Assembly (NCBI GenBank): GCA_016713425.1
Contig: JADJPE010000005.1
Location: 5,492,501-5,556,500 of the forward strand
Direction of reading: 5' to 3'
Length of the DNA: 64,000 bases
Origin: Deltaproteobacteria bacterium
GTDB lineage: Bacteria > Myxococcota > Kuafuiibacteriia > Kuafuiibacteriales > Kuafuiibacteriaceae
Below, piece after piece: positions 43,901 to 52,233 of the stretch (its first letter is position 1; every line of letters starts with the position of its first letter). The notes under the pieces were generated by a model, which saw nothing but the letters and a program-made list of their open reading frames with translations, was not told the origin of the DNA and did no database searches. The translations under genes and the position numbers were made by a program.

Positions 43901-44299
43901 ATTGTCGAATCGATCGAGCTGATGGAGGAGACGAACCGCCCTTCGAACGAGCCCGGGTGAATAGGGCGTCCCGGACCCGATCCCGATGAGTCGGGCAAGC
44001 TCATCCCGATCCTCGGACGGCGGCGCAGTGAAGGTGACACGCGCAACCGGCCGTCCGATGAACTCAGTCGGCGGAGTCAGCCGCAAAGGCTCTCGGTCAG
44101 CCGGTTCCGCGCCGTAGACCGAGAAAGGCCAAGTCATCGCGAGCGTCTCAAGAAGAAGAAGAAGAAGAAGAAGAAGACGGTGGAGTTGGAGGTGGAGGTG
44201 GAGGCGAAGACGAAGACGAAGGGGAAAGAGGCGCGGGAGATGGCGTTGGCCAGGGAACGGCACCGGGGACGAAGACCGTCGACGATCGACCGCGCGCAT
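40949..44299 (-). CDS. TamA/BamA-like outer-membrane assembly protein (POTRA domains and beta-barrel)
   Basis: A 1116-residue Omp85 protein. Repeated POTRA modules fill the N-terminal two thirds, recognisable by GYYRVRVAP, RYRSRGYQNVRVDRPVV and TYRERGFLYASVGATL, each with the GY/GF-x-x-A/V turn. The C-terminal barrel has IRLFSSFGHANLLGRAIRFQ, DDPLDPRAGVYAE and the Omp85 hallmark STVRGYPEQ, ending in WTLHFAIRSF with a terminal Phe as outer-membrane barrels have. It is longer than E. coli TamA (577) or BamA (810), with more POTRA units. It follows the TamB gene by 5 bp, which argues for TamA function. The signal peptide's hydrophobic core is nine Leu coded by a CTT tract. Confidence 0.9.
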   Translation of the reverse strand: MRAVDRRRSSSPVPFPGQRHLPRLFPLRLRLRLHLHLQLHRLLLLLLLLLETLAMTWPFSVYGAEPADREPLRLTPPTEFIGRPVARVTFTAPPSEDRDELARLIGIGSGTPYSPGLVRRAVRLLHQLDRFDNIYVRAARVRGQVELEFVLPPRRVVRAIEMGEVRALSATEIESILGLSVGRVLDDRTLADRRKALTEVLRRRGYRSAAVGLATERLDLEGGTKIIVRIDEGPTTVLRTLVIEGAPGVALWKLRSRIAAAPGEVLDLVRLEASLGAVQKYYRGRGFLDARVDEPEVRELDERAQGRPLADVVVRVYAGPRVEIRFRGHRAVSTSWLMSDASVLAESGTGPAGLLEVKERVIARYALLGYYRVRVAPAVRVTADRRKKQILFSIKEGPRGRVASLKFPGSTVFSEEELDECVHDSIVAALGAALDRPGVDPEVVALSMGDRSLRKPRDTPQPSTTPPDPERTWPFQRRRTLVYLEKAYRSAADVVADRYRSRGYQNVRVDRPVVRPRPGGRLLDVSMEIDEGIEWRIDAVAFTGHEAVGGAELLTTSGLEPGEEGGQPLSFTAIEEGRRAILRTYRERGFLYASVGATLRDVPERGRRGGGLSLVETSTAARYSPEVLCRASVARNAPYCPVQVVFSINEGPKVKVGKIVVRGVERTEEALVRDGVILEEGRFLRESDMTTSRANLLRLGVFDRVSVRPLDEDEVLPVKDVLAQVHERTHLSFEVGAGASTEEGIRLFSSFGHANLLGRAIRFQANAKLNLQPNAFLFVYNDLIRDAIRSFYDEFSAFERIERETAVGLSFPRLLGLPRGFSGGVDLSVLRRIEPTFVEDARIMTLIGHYKGLKPTLFGKARPLTLQLRADFDWSDVRCNEALISTENVGRTADLCGADRPLSGTSIYVNAGPRVSFDLRDDPLDPRAGVYAEVETTFAKGLDPGSPDYWKLEGQLNVYLPLSRGGTILAFSLIGRRLFPFGAEEIPINRRYFAGGRSTVRGYPEQSLFPQDTPRDDAGVVLSAVSPGGELLVASKSEIRLPVFSSVSIVGFVDVGDLFIDANRFTLNRKTPMGAGAGVRVATPVGPIAVDVGVPLNPRGDPGEQSWTLHFAIRSF
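44150..44176. repeat. (AAG)9 microsatellite coding Leu9 in the signal peptide of the TamA-like protein
   Basis: Nine perfect AAG units (CTT on the coding strand) encode the hydrophobic core of the signal peptide. Immediately beside it, at 44180-44222, less perfect GGAGGT and GAC/GAA repeats encode the Leu/Arg/His n-region. Confidence 0.95.
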
Positions 44300-44304
44300 G
44301 GAGG

Positions 44305-47300
44305 TCACCACTCCCAGCGACGCTTGAGATCGACGCCAAGATCCCCGTACCCGACCTTTTCGGAGGACGCCCAACCGGCCTGGAGGGTAAGCTGCGGCGT
44401 AAGTCGCCAACGAACCGCCACCCGTTGATCCGTGGTCTTGACCAGCGAGCTCGAGTACTCAAGGCGTAGCCGACCGTCCATGATTTCCTTCGCGACGAGC
44501 ACGCGCGGTTCGTAGGCACGGGCCTCAGACGAGTACTCGGTGCTGACCTCGATTTGGTCAAGCGGGATCACTTTCTTGACCTGGCGATCGACGCCCGAGA
44601 GCTGCCACAAGGCGCTGCTCGCGATGGGCGCGAGGCGTTCGCCGTCCAGGTTCTCGGGAACGCCGCTGATGAGACACGACGTGATGTCTTCTTCGTCCAT
44701 CTCCGGGTTGCTCGTCGAGTTGATGGTTGGGCTGTCGTCGAGCGTCCCGACGACGTTGGTGCGGATCCTCGCGTCGCAGGCGTCTGTGGTCAAAACGACG
44801 TCGTATCGAGGAACGAACCGGTATCGGTCGGTGAACTGCACGATTCCGGTCTCGACCTCATACTCACGGCCAAAGAACTGCACCGTGCCACCCTTTTGCG
44901 CCGAAACAGATCCAAGCATGCCCCAGCGTTGATTCGTTCCCGTCAACGTCACAGCCCCCTGGAGCTCGATCTCCGTCGTGTCATTTCGGATTCGAAACCC
45001 ATCTTTCGTCAAGAAGTTGACGTTCAGTTCGATCACCTCGGACGTCGGGTCGTACACGCGTGAGGAAACCTGGCGCCCGACCATCGCACGCAGATCGAGA
45101 TTTGGCAGGCGAGCGCGTCCTCGTTGAACATTGAGATCACCGAGAAGCCGAAGTTTATCGACATGCCCCGCCAAAGTCAGCCGACCCGAAATCCGACCCG
45201 AGAGATCGACCTCTGGAAATGAGAGCGTTGGATGCGTGTCATCGAGCTGAATCGCCACATCAACCTCGGTGGGCACGAATCCATCCAAGAGGACACGGCC
45301 TGAAGCGCGGAGCTTTCCCCCCGCCCAGTACCCCACCGAGCGCTCGATCAAGACCGATGACTGGCTAAAAACGAGTTCCGCCGACAACCCAGTCAGCCGC
45401 TGGCTCACCCCGCGCCATTCCAAGAGACCGCTCTCCACGCGGCCGTTTCCGACCATGTACATGTTGCTCGGCCGGCCTCGGAGCGTACTCGAGAGCTGAA
45501 GGACCCCGCCCGCCCGTTCCACGAGCGGAGACCAGCCCTGAATCAGCGAAAGATCGACGCGACCATCGATGCCTAGATCCAGAACCTCGGCCCCCAGCCG
45601 ACCGTGGGCAACGAGCCGAACGCCCGAACCGACCAACGTCACGCGATCCGTCGCCAAGACACCCCGGTCAAGCCGGAGCTGCGCCGGACCGCCCGTCTCA
45701 AAACGTCCCGCGTCCCCTTCGATGCGACCCGATGCGAGGCGAATCGTGCCGCTGGATCGGCCCCAATCAAGCAGCTCGCCGACCAGCGAGAGGTCGGCGG
45801 TAACGGCGCCGGACCACGCCTGATGCCCCTCGAGACCGGCGACGATCCGGGGGACATCGAGCGCCTCAAACGCGAGTTCCGCGCGATAGGGAAGATTTCG
45901 GCGAAGCCGTACCTCACCCGCAACCCCAAGCCCCGACCCCGCGAGCTGCCCCTTGAGCAGCAGAGTCGAACCACGGACGAGGCCGGAGAGCGCGCCGTCC
46001 TCGATGCGCTCAGGACCCGCGCGAACTTCGCGAAGCGTCGCCGTGACCGTTCCGGTCACCGCCGACAGAGGGCCCGCAAGATCAAGCGCCAAGCTGAGCC
46101 GCCCGTCCAGCTTCGGCGCGCTTGCGCGCAAGAGATCGATGTCGGAGAGGTGCGCGTTTCGGGTGCGGACCGTGAGCGATGCCTCCCCTCGTCGCGGATC
46201 GATCGCGCCGCGTCCAAAGATTTGCCCCTGACGCTTCCTGAGCTCGACGCTCTCGGCGATCACCTGTCCGCGATCGAATCGCGCAATCACCCGGCCTGTC
46301 TCGGCCGTCTCCCCGACGACCGAGATGTGCGCAAGACTCAGATCGACGGGCCCCGTCAGCGCCCGGACAGGACCCGTGAGATCGAACTGTCCCGAGACGT
46401 CGCCCGCCGGCGAGCCCCACTCATCGCCGTCGATGCCCATCGCCGCCAATAGATCTTCGATGCGCCCGCCCGAGATCGTCCCCAGCAAGGTGAGAGGGAC
46501 CTCATCGACGAGCGTTACGCCGACCGTCCCCGAGTACGGCGTATTGCGAAGCCGACCTCGCAAGGACGAGAATTGAAGACGCGTCAGGTTCGTCCACGAC
46601 ACGTTCGCGGCGCCACGTCCAAGGCGCACGCGATCGACGGCGATGTCCTCGAGCTCAAGCGTACCCGTGCCACCAAGATGCGCGTAGTCACCTCGAATGT
46701 TCACGCCAAGCCGGCCCCGACCTTCGAACGCAATTCCCGCGATCGTCCCAAGGTCGGCAAAGTCGAACGAAGGGAAATCGGCGACGATCTTGAGACCGCC
46801 GCCCGCTTCAAACCCAATCTCGACGCTCTCGACCAAGCCCCGTGTCTCGCCGGTGAGCACTTCGGCCTTGCGAAAGCTGAGCCCATCCTCAGTGAAGGTC
46901 CATCGCCCCTTGCACCTCAGCGAACGGCGCACGGAGAACATTTCGGCCGCTCGAGCGCCCCCGCCCACCGCCGCGTCCGCGCCTACGTCCATCCGTGGCG
47001 GCGATACCGCATCAAAGGCTCGGTCGAACACGCGAAACTCGCTCACACGGTAGTCGAACGGCCCCGAGAGACGCACCGGGTTCAAGCGTCCCTTGAGCTC
47101 GGCCGGCCCGCGCGCACGAAAATCGACCCAGGATCCTGGGACCGTAACCATACCCATCACCCGACCGAAGGAGAGGTCCTCGGCCTCCGTCGTGATGGAA
47201 GTCGTCAGCGCTTCATCGAACTCGACGCGCGCTCGGCCTCGCACGTGGCCCCCTCCGAGAAGGATGTCGAACGCATCCACGTCGGCACCAAGTCGGTCGA

Positions 47301-48297
47301 CTCGGAAATCGAGGTTCGCTTCGTCTCCAAGACCAAAGCCTTCAACGCGCGCCCGCACGAGCCGGAGGTGCCCGCTCGCACGCGGCGCATCGACCGACCC
47401 GGACACTGCGATCTTCACCTCGGCATGGCCCGAGACTTCGGGCACGTCGCGCGAAACGTCGCGAAGCGCCGCCAGCGGAAGCGAGACATCGAGGGTGGCC
47501 GCGTAGACGGGCCCCAACAGGTCGACCGACCCCGAGCCGGCAAGCGCCACGTCACCGAGCCGCATCTCGAGTTCGTCGACCGCGATCGCACGAGGCCGCG
47601 TCGCGAGCCCCTCGAGATGCCCAAGGATGTGAAGGCGACGAAGAGGCATCTCCCGGCCGGCGAACATGATGTTCCCCTGGTCGATCGTTAGGCTCAGATC
47701 CGATCCGCCGAGTCGTCCGGACGCAATCGAGGCTTCGATGCCGCCCAATCTTGCTTGAAAGCGATCGTCCACGCTCAGGTCCAGGCTGGCACGCTTCACG
47801 GCAAGCTCTTCGATTCCGACCACCATCGGAACCGCCGACCGTTCATTCCCCTCGGAGGCGGCGTCCTCGCCGTCGCGCAGACACACCGGCAAGTTGAGAA
47901 GCTGTCCACCCCTCACGACGACCGCCGCCCGCGGAGAAAGAACCGCCACCCGTCCGAACTGGAAGCGACCGTAAAAGAGCGGCAGAATTCGCAAAGTGGC
48001 GATGACCTGTTCCACCGCCAGCACCCGCCGACCATCGAGATGGGATACCGTGAGGTTCGAAAGGTGGACTTTGGGGGGGAACAAGCCCACCGTGAGCTCC
48101 GAGAACTCCGACTCGAGTCCGCAGCCGTCGTGAAGCTGCTGGCTCAACTGGGTTCGAACAAGGTCCGCCGCCCGACCTGACTCAAAGGCCCAAAGAAGGA
48201 ACCCCATCCCGCCCAGGAACAAGAAGCCGAGCAAGACCGCGAGCACGCCCACCGCGCGCCGAACGCCCCGCCAGATCTGCCGCGTCTTCTCAGTCAT
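44305..48297 (-). CDS. tamB: TamB, inner-membrane-anchored translocation and assembly module protein
   Basis: A 1330-residue protein. One N-terminal transmembrane anchor (AVLLGFLFLGGMGFLLWAF) precedes a very long beta-rich domain of AsmA/TamB repeats (LTVGLFPPKVHLSNLTVS, AEDLSFGRVMGMV). The DUF490/TamB C-terminal region is clear from GTVQFFGREYEVETGIVQF and DAQ-type elements TNVVGTLDDSPTINSTS, EEDITSCLISG, ending with the barrel-plug-like LTLQAGWASSEKVGYGDLGV. TamB spans the periplasm and works with TamA in barrel insertion or lipid transport. It starts 18 bp after the NlpC/P60 gene and is followed after 5 bp by the TamA-like gene. All are one unit. Confidence 0.92.
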   Translation of the reverse strand: MTEKTRQIWRGVRRAVGVLAVLLGFLFLGGMGFLLWAFESGRAADLVRTQLSQQLHDGCGLESEFSELTVGLFPPKVHLSNLTVSHLDGRRVLAVEQVIATLRILPLFYGRFQFGRVAVLSPRAAVVVRGGQLLNLPVCLRDGEDAASEGNERSAVPMVVGIEELAVKRASLDLSVDDRFQARLGGIEASIASGRLGGSDLSLTIDQGNIMFAGREMPLRRLHILGHLEGLATRPRAIAVDELEMRLGDVALAGSGSVDLLGPVYAATLDVSLPLAALRDVSRDVPEVSGHAEVKIAVSGSVDAPRASGHLRLVRARVEGFGLGDEANLDFRVDRLGADVDAFDILLGGGHVRGRARVEFDEALTTSITTEAEDLSFGRVMGMVTVPGSWVDFRARGPAELKGRLNPVRLSGPFDYRVSEFRVFDRAFDAVSPPRMDVGADAAVGGGARAAEMFSVRRSLRCKGRWTFTEDGLSFRKAEVLTGETRGLVESVEIGFEAGGGLKIVADFPSFDFADLGTIAGIAFEGRGRLGVNIRGDYAHLGGTGTLELEDIAVDRVRLGRGAANVSWTNLTRLQFSSLRGRLRNTPYSGTVGVTLVDEVPLTLLGTISGGRIEDLLAAMGIDGDEWGSPAGDVSGQFDLTGPVRALTGPVDLSLAHISVVGETAETGRVIARFDRGQVIAESVELRKRQGQIFGRGAIDPRRGEASLTVRTRNAHLSDIDLLRASAPKLDGRLSLALDLAGPLSAVTGTVTATLREVRAGPERIEDGALSGLVRGSTLLLKGQLAGSGLGVAGEVRLRRNLPYRAELAFEALDVPRIVAGLEGHQAWSGAVTADLSLVGELLDWGRSSGTIRLASGRIEGDAGRFETGGPAQLRLDRGVLATDRVTLVGSGVRLVAHGRLGAEVLDLGIDGRVDLSLIQGWSPLVERAGGVLQLSSTLRGRPSNMYMVGNGRVESGLLEWRGVSQRLTGLSAELVFSQSSVLIERSVGYWAGGKLRASGRVLLDGFVPTEVDVAIQLDDTHPTLSFPEVDLSGRISGRLTLAGHVDKLRLLGDLNVQRGRARLPNLDLRAMVGRQVSSRVYDPTSEVIELNVNFLTKDGFRIRNDTTEIELQGAVTLTGTNQRWGMLGSVSAQKGGTVQFFGREYEVETGIVQFTDRYRFVPRYDVVLTTDACDARIRTNVVGTLDDSPTINSTSNPEMDEEDITSCLISGVPENLDGERLAPIASSALWQLSGVDRQVKKVIPLDQIEVSTEYSSEARAYEPRVLVAKEIMDGRLRLEYSSSLVKTTDQRVAVRWRLTPQLTLQAGWASSEKVGYGDLGVDLKRRWEW

Positions 48298-48315
48298 CGC
48301 ACGTTGCGGGCTCAG

Positions 48316-49734
48316 CTAGTCCTGCCCCGGGTACCAGAGGATGCGCCTTGCGCCCCGGTACGCGTGAAGAAAGTAGCGCGCCCCGAGTTCCGCGTACACG
48401 ACACCCTGGCTCGAGCTCGCATGGGCAAACATGCCCTCCCCTTGGTAAATGCCCACGTGGTTGACACGCCCGCCATCGACCGTGTCGAAAAAGACGAGAT
48501 CACCCGCGCGCAGATTCTCGCGGTCCACCTTCGTGCCCACGCGGAATTGGTCCCTTGAAACGCGAGGCAGGTTCACAGAAAACCCTTCAAAAACCAAGGC
48601 TTTCGAGAACCCGGAGCAGTCGGTGCCCCGCCCACGTGTGGAGCCGCCGAACCGATAAGGCGTCCCGAGCCACGGCGTGACGGCGCGGCGTAGCTGCGCG
48701 TCGTAGCGCGCTTCGACGACCGCAACCGATGTTTCCGTCCGCTCCTTGGGTGCCGTCCGTGCCGTCGGCTGCGTACCCCCCCGGTCTGCAGCCTCCGGCC
48801 GCCCGGTTGCCCCCCGCGCAGTCCCTTGAGATGAGGCTCCGCCGTCCTTCAAATCGCCGCTGGGCATCTTGCCCTCTGAACGGGTGGGCGGAGACCCGAC
48901 GGACGGGGCCTTCGGCTCGGCCAGTTGGCGATCTTCTGGTCCCAGCGACATCCCCATGGCCTTGAGCTGTACGCGCAGGCGCTCGAGCGGGGCGCGCCCG
49001 CGGTCGAGGACCTCCGGGCCTGCCGCCACCGCGCTGAACGACTGCCGCAGCTCGGCCTCGATCGCGTTCAGGTTCTCGTCGATCTCAGCGCGGCGTGCCG
49101 ACGCCCGCTCGTTCAGCGCCGCGCGCTCGCGGTCGAGCATCAGAATGAGACGAAGCTTGTCGACGAGCAGCGGCCGCATCTTGAGACGCGTTGCCTCGAG
49201 CGCTTCGAGCGTCTCCCGACGAGCCGACTCCGGGATGCTTCCGTCTTTGAGCCCGGCCTCCCAGAACGCAACCACGTCAGGCGCGATCTCTTCGTTGTAG
49301 TACTCCGGAAAATTGAAGGCCAAATCGATGGGGCGTCCTCGAGGCCTTCTCCCTTGCAGGGCTAAGATCTGATACTCGATCGCGATGGGCGGAGGAACAT
49401 ACCCCAACGCACCGTGCCATCCTTCCCAGGCGGCGGCCACACCGCGCTTCGGTGGCACTTGCATGAAAATGGCCGACGCGATGATGGCCTTCGCAACACC
49501 GATCTCGAAGCGCGTTTTCGATTCCTCGTCAAGAGCGGCGCCCCCGAATCTCTTCTTCGTCTCGAGCACCCAACGGCGACGCGCCTCTGGGGACAGATCA
49601 CTGCGCGCCGCCAAGAATTCGAGCAGATTGCTCTTGGACCCCTCGGCGGCCCAGACGTTGTTCCCGCGGGCCGCGACGACATGGAGCGCCGCGGCGAGCG
49701 CGACCGTGCGAAATCGTGGTCTTCCAGCCCGCAT
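48316..49734 (-). CDS. NlpC/P60-family cell-wall peptidase
   Basis: A 472-residue secreted protein. ATG 49734 gives a Sec signal (FRTVALAAALHVVAARG) ending near WAA. An alpha-helical region of about 250 residues with a coiled coil (LMLDRERAALNERASARRAE) and a Pro/Ser/Gly linker precede the catalytic domain. There RGTDCSGFSKAL carries the nucleophile Cys near 371, RVNHVGIY the His near 425 and HASSSQG the third polar residue. Such enzymes cut the peptide stems of peptidoglycan, usually D-Glu to mesoDAP. It is first in the cluster with tamB, a tamA-like gene and comEC, and is divergent from pspA by 145 bp. Confidence 0.9.
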   Translation of the reverse strand: MRAGRPRFRTVALAAALHVVAARGNNVWAAEGSKSNLLEFLAARSDLSPEARRRWVLETKKRFGGAALDEESKTRFEIGVAKAIIASAIFMQVPPKRGVAAAWEGWHGALGYVPPPIAIEYQILALQGRRPRGRPIDLAFNFPEYYNEEIAPDVVAFWEAGLKDGSIPESARRETLEALEATRLKMRPLLVDKLRLILMLDRERAALNERASARRAEIDENLNAIEAELRQSFSAVAAGPEVLDRGRAPLERLRVQLKAMGMSLGPEDRQLAEPKAPSVGSPPTRSEGKMPSGDLKDGGASSQGTARGATGRPEAADRGGTQPTARTAPKERTETSVAVVEARYDAQLRRAVTPWLGTPYRFGGSTRGRGTDCSGFSKALVFEGFSVNLPRVSRDQFRVGTKVDRENLRAGDLVFFDTVDGGRVNHVGIYQGEGMFAHASSSQGVVYAELGARYFLHAYRGARRILWYPGQD

Positions 49735-49879
49735 GCCTACCCACCCACCATGCCCAACCGCTCCATCATCCACAATGGTGATGCCCCGCAAACCCGAGGC
49801 AACGCAGAAGCCCAGACCAGGCCACCCATCGATTGTCTAGGACGCAGGGGTCTGGCAAGCTCCCTTGAGAGCAGATTTC

Positions 49880-50698
49880 ATGGGTCTCTTCCAGCGCATT
49901 GGCGACCTCCTGAGGTCCAACATCAACGATCTGATCTCACGAGCCGAAGATCCGGAGAAGCTGCTCCACGCGGCGATCGAAGACATGCAGCGACAGCTCA
50001 TCGAAGCCAAGAGCAAGGTCGCCATGTCCATCGCAGATGAGAAGCGGCTCCAGAAGCAGCACGAGGTCCAGACGAGTCGCGCACAGGAGTGGGAGAAGAA
50101 GGCAATGGCGGCGGTGAAGGCCAGCCGCGATGATCTCGCCGTCGAGGCGCTCGCGAAGAAGCGAGAGCACGAGTCGGCAGCCCTGCAGTTTGAGCAGCAA
50201 CTTGCTCAGCAACGAGCCGCCGTCGACGCACTGAAAAAGGCGCTCACGGAGCTCGGCGCCAAGATCGAAGATACCAGAAGACGACGTTCCATCTTGCTGG
50301 CGCGCGCGAAGCGCGCCGAGGCGCAGCGACACATCGCCGAGACGCTCAGCGCCTCGAAAGACAACAGCGCGCTCGATCGACTCGCCGCGCTCGAAGCACG
50401 CGTGGAACGAGACGAAGCAGAAGCGGAGGCGACGTGGGAGATCGCAGCGGTGACGAGCAATCCGGCCCACCAGCTCGAGAAGGAGATCCAGGCCCTCGAG
50501 AGCTCGAACGTCCAGGAGGATCTCGCCGCGCTCAAGGACAAGATGCGCAACATGGGCATGATCGAGGCGAAAGCAAGCGCGCATCAGGACGACTTGGCCG
50601 AGCTGAAGCAGAAGATGGCCGATGCCGAAGGAGCCAAGACGGACGCCCATGGTCAGACCGAAGCAGAACCCGAGCCACCGGTGGGCAAAAGCCCATAG
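49880..50698 (+). CDS. pspA: PspA/IM30-family membrane-stress protein
   Basis: A 272-residue, almost entirely coiled-coil protein. MGLFQRIGDLLRSNINDLIS is the amphipathic membrane-binding start of PspA, followed by RAEDPEKLLHAAIEDMQRQL, the family signature. The helices run through residue 235, and a Pro/Glu tail (EAEPEPPVGKSP) ends the protein. ATG 49880 was preferred to a TTG at 49865 because it begins exactly at the amphipathic helix. PspA oligomers coat stressed inner membranes. It is divergent from the NlpC/P60-tamB-tamA cluster, which makes sense as an envelope-stress partner. No pspF or other psp genes are visible. Confidence 0.93.
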   Translation: MGLFQRIGDLLRSNINDLISRAEDPEKLLHAAIEDMQRQLIEAKSKVAMSIADEKRLQKQHEVQTSRAQEWEKKAMAAVKASRDDLAVEALAKKREHESAALQFEQQLAQQRAAVDALKKALTELGAKIEDTRRRRSILLARAKRAEAQRHIAETLSASKDNSALDRLAALEARVERDEAEAEATWEIAAVTSNPAHQLEKEIQALESSNVQEDLAALKDKMRNMGMIEAKASAHQDDLAELKQKMADAEGAKTDAHGQTEAEPEPPVGKSP

Positions 50699-50730
50699 AC
50701 GCGCGACAGGCGCGCGCGCATCGCCCCCCC

Positions 50731-52233
50731 GTGGCGAGGTCGACGGCGGCGATACTTGTCGGGCTTTGGACCGGCTGTGGCGTTCCCGGATCGCCTTCGT
50801 GGTCCAGCACCGGCTTCCGCCCGCCTCGAGCGGCGGCCGAGACATGCTTGCCGCCCTATCCAACCTTCGAGGCCGGCCTATATTGGCTCTCTGATCTCGA
50901 GCGCAGCGCGATCTGCACCGTGGCCGTCGAGCGTGATGAATGCATCGTGTCGATCCTTCACGACTGCACCGCCGAATCTGCGCCTGGTCGGTCTTGGCTG
51001 GGGCGAGCGGGCGCCAGTGACCAAATCACATTCGCTCTGAATTATCCGCCCGAAGACGCCCCCGAGGGCCGCGATCCGGGGTGCTGCCGCGGCACCCTCG
51101 AGGCTTGGCGCGACGGCTCGGCCTACAGCCTCCTGGAATGCTCATCGTCCACCTGCGATGCCGAACCCGTCTCGATCCCAGACCACCTCGGGTTCTTCCT
51201 CGAGAAGCAGACACAACCCACGCCCTTCATCACGAAGACCTCCAGCGTCCTCGTCGGCGATGGCCCAATCCGCAAGATCCTCGCGCTGTCCACACGCGAC
51301 GCGCGCGACATCGTCCTCGCCATCGCAACGTTCGCAGGCCGCCCATCGCTGTTCGCCTTCTCGCCGAACGACCCCAACGGACCGTCGGAACCGGTCCAGT
51401 TGACCTGGGAACCGGGCACCGAGACACAAGACGTTCAGATGGCCGAGGACCCCGAGCGCCGGGCCTTCATCCTCGCGAGCGGCGCGGCTCTCGCGCGTTT
51501 CGACACCGAGAGCATCCCGCTCGAGGACGTCCGCGCCAACGAGTCTCTCGTGGTCGGGGGTCACATCGAAGCCCTCGCGATATCCGGGAGTACCGTCGTC
51601 GTCGCAACCGCGACGACCACCCCGCCTGGCCATTTCCCGTCAGTCGAGTACGCCCTCACCGGCCGCCGTCTCCTGTCCCTCTCCGAGGTCGTGTTCACGG
51701 TCCAGCTGGCCGCGCCGCTCTTCGACCTCGTCCCCGTCCCCGACTCGACATCGACATGGATCGCCGTCGGACGCGAGGCATCCGACCTCGGCGAGAGCGC
51801 GATCGTCGGGATCCACGACGACGGTCAGTTGGACATTCTCGCCGTCGGGACTGACATACGAAACCTCCGGCGAATCAACGACACGACCCTTGCCTACACC
51901 GACGTGTGCGCCGAAAGCGTGCCGAACCGAACCTGCTACTTCGAGCTCTCACTGACGGAGGCCTTTACGGTTCGACGCCTTGCGGTTCCTGGCCTCGGCG
52001 CCATCGACGCCCTCGAGCTCATCCCGGACTCTTCGCTCATCGCGGCTCGCTCGGCCGGCGTTGTCGCCGTCATCGACCGCGCACACTGGCGACCTTGGAT
52101 CGCCGGCTACGCCGCGATCGACGACAGTGAATTCGGGCCATTATTTTCAGCCTCATCGACGCAGATCTTCGCGGCCTCTCGCACCACCAACGCCATCGGC
52201 ATCTTTGCGATCACCGCCCAAGCTGCGCACTGA
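50731..52233 (+). CDS. Hypothetical lipoprotein with propeller-like repeats
   Basis: A 500-residue lipoprotein. GTG 50731 gives MARSTAAILVGLWTGC, a compact type II signal with lipobox WTGC (Cys16). Pairs of Cys (CCRGTLEAW, LLECSSSTCDAE) lie in the first 150 residues; the rest is beta-rich with repeated ALSTRDARDIVLAI, EALAISGSTVVVATAT and LIAARSAGVVAVIDR phrases suggesting a beta-propeller. I cannot name a function. An in-frame extension back into pspA lacks a signal peptide and is rejected. Its 3' end overlaps that of the convergent Ca2+ ATPase gene by 23 bp. Confidence 0.75.
   Translation: MARSTAAILVGLWTGCGVPGSPSWSSTGFRPPRAAAETCLPPYPTFEAGLYWLSDLERSAICTVAVERDECIVSILHDCTAESAPGRSWLGRAGASDQITFALNYPPEDAPEGRDPGCCRGTLEAWRDGSAYSLLECSSSTCDAEPVSIPDHLGFFLEKQTQPTPFITKTSSVLVGDGPIRKILALSTRDARDIVLAIATFAGRPSLFAFSPNDPNGPSEPVQLTWEPGTETQDVQMAEDPERRAFILASGAALARFDTESIPLEDVRANESLVVGGHIEALAISGSTVVVATATTTPPGHFPSVEYALTGRRLLSLSEVVFTVQLAAPLFDLVPVPDSTSTWIAVGREASDLGESAIVGIHDDGQLDILAVGTDIRNLRRINDTTLAYTDVCAESVPNRTCYFELSLTEAFTVRRLAVPGLGAIDALELIPDSSLIAARSAGVVAVIDRAHWRPWIAGYAAIDDSEFGPLFSASSTQIFAASRTTNAIGIFAITAQAAH

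Noticed and set aside
49855..49873. Sigma54-type promoter for pspA (TGGCAAG...TTGAG)
   Set aside because: The -12 GC is missing and the site would be nearly on top of the start codon; no PspF gene is nearby.
50434..50730. Extension of the 50.7-kb lipoprotein back into pspA
   Set aside because: It overlaps pspA in another frame and would bury the lipoprotein signal peptide that begins at GTG 50731.
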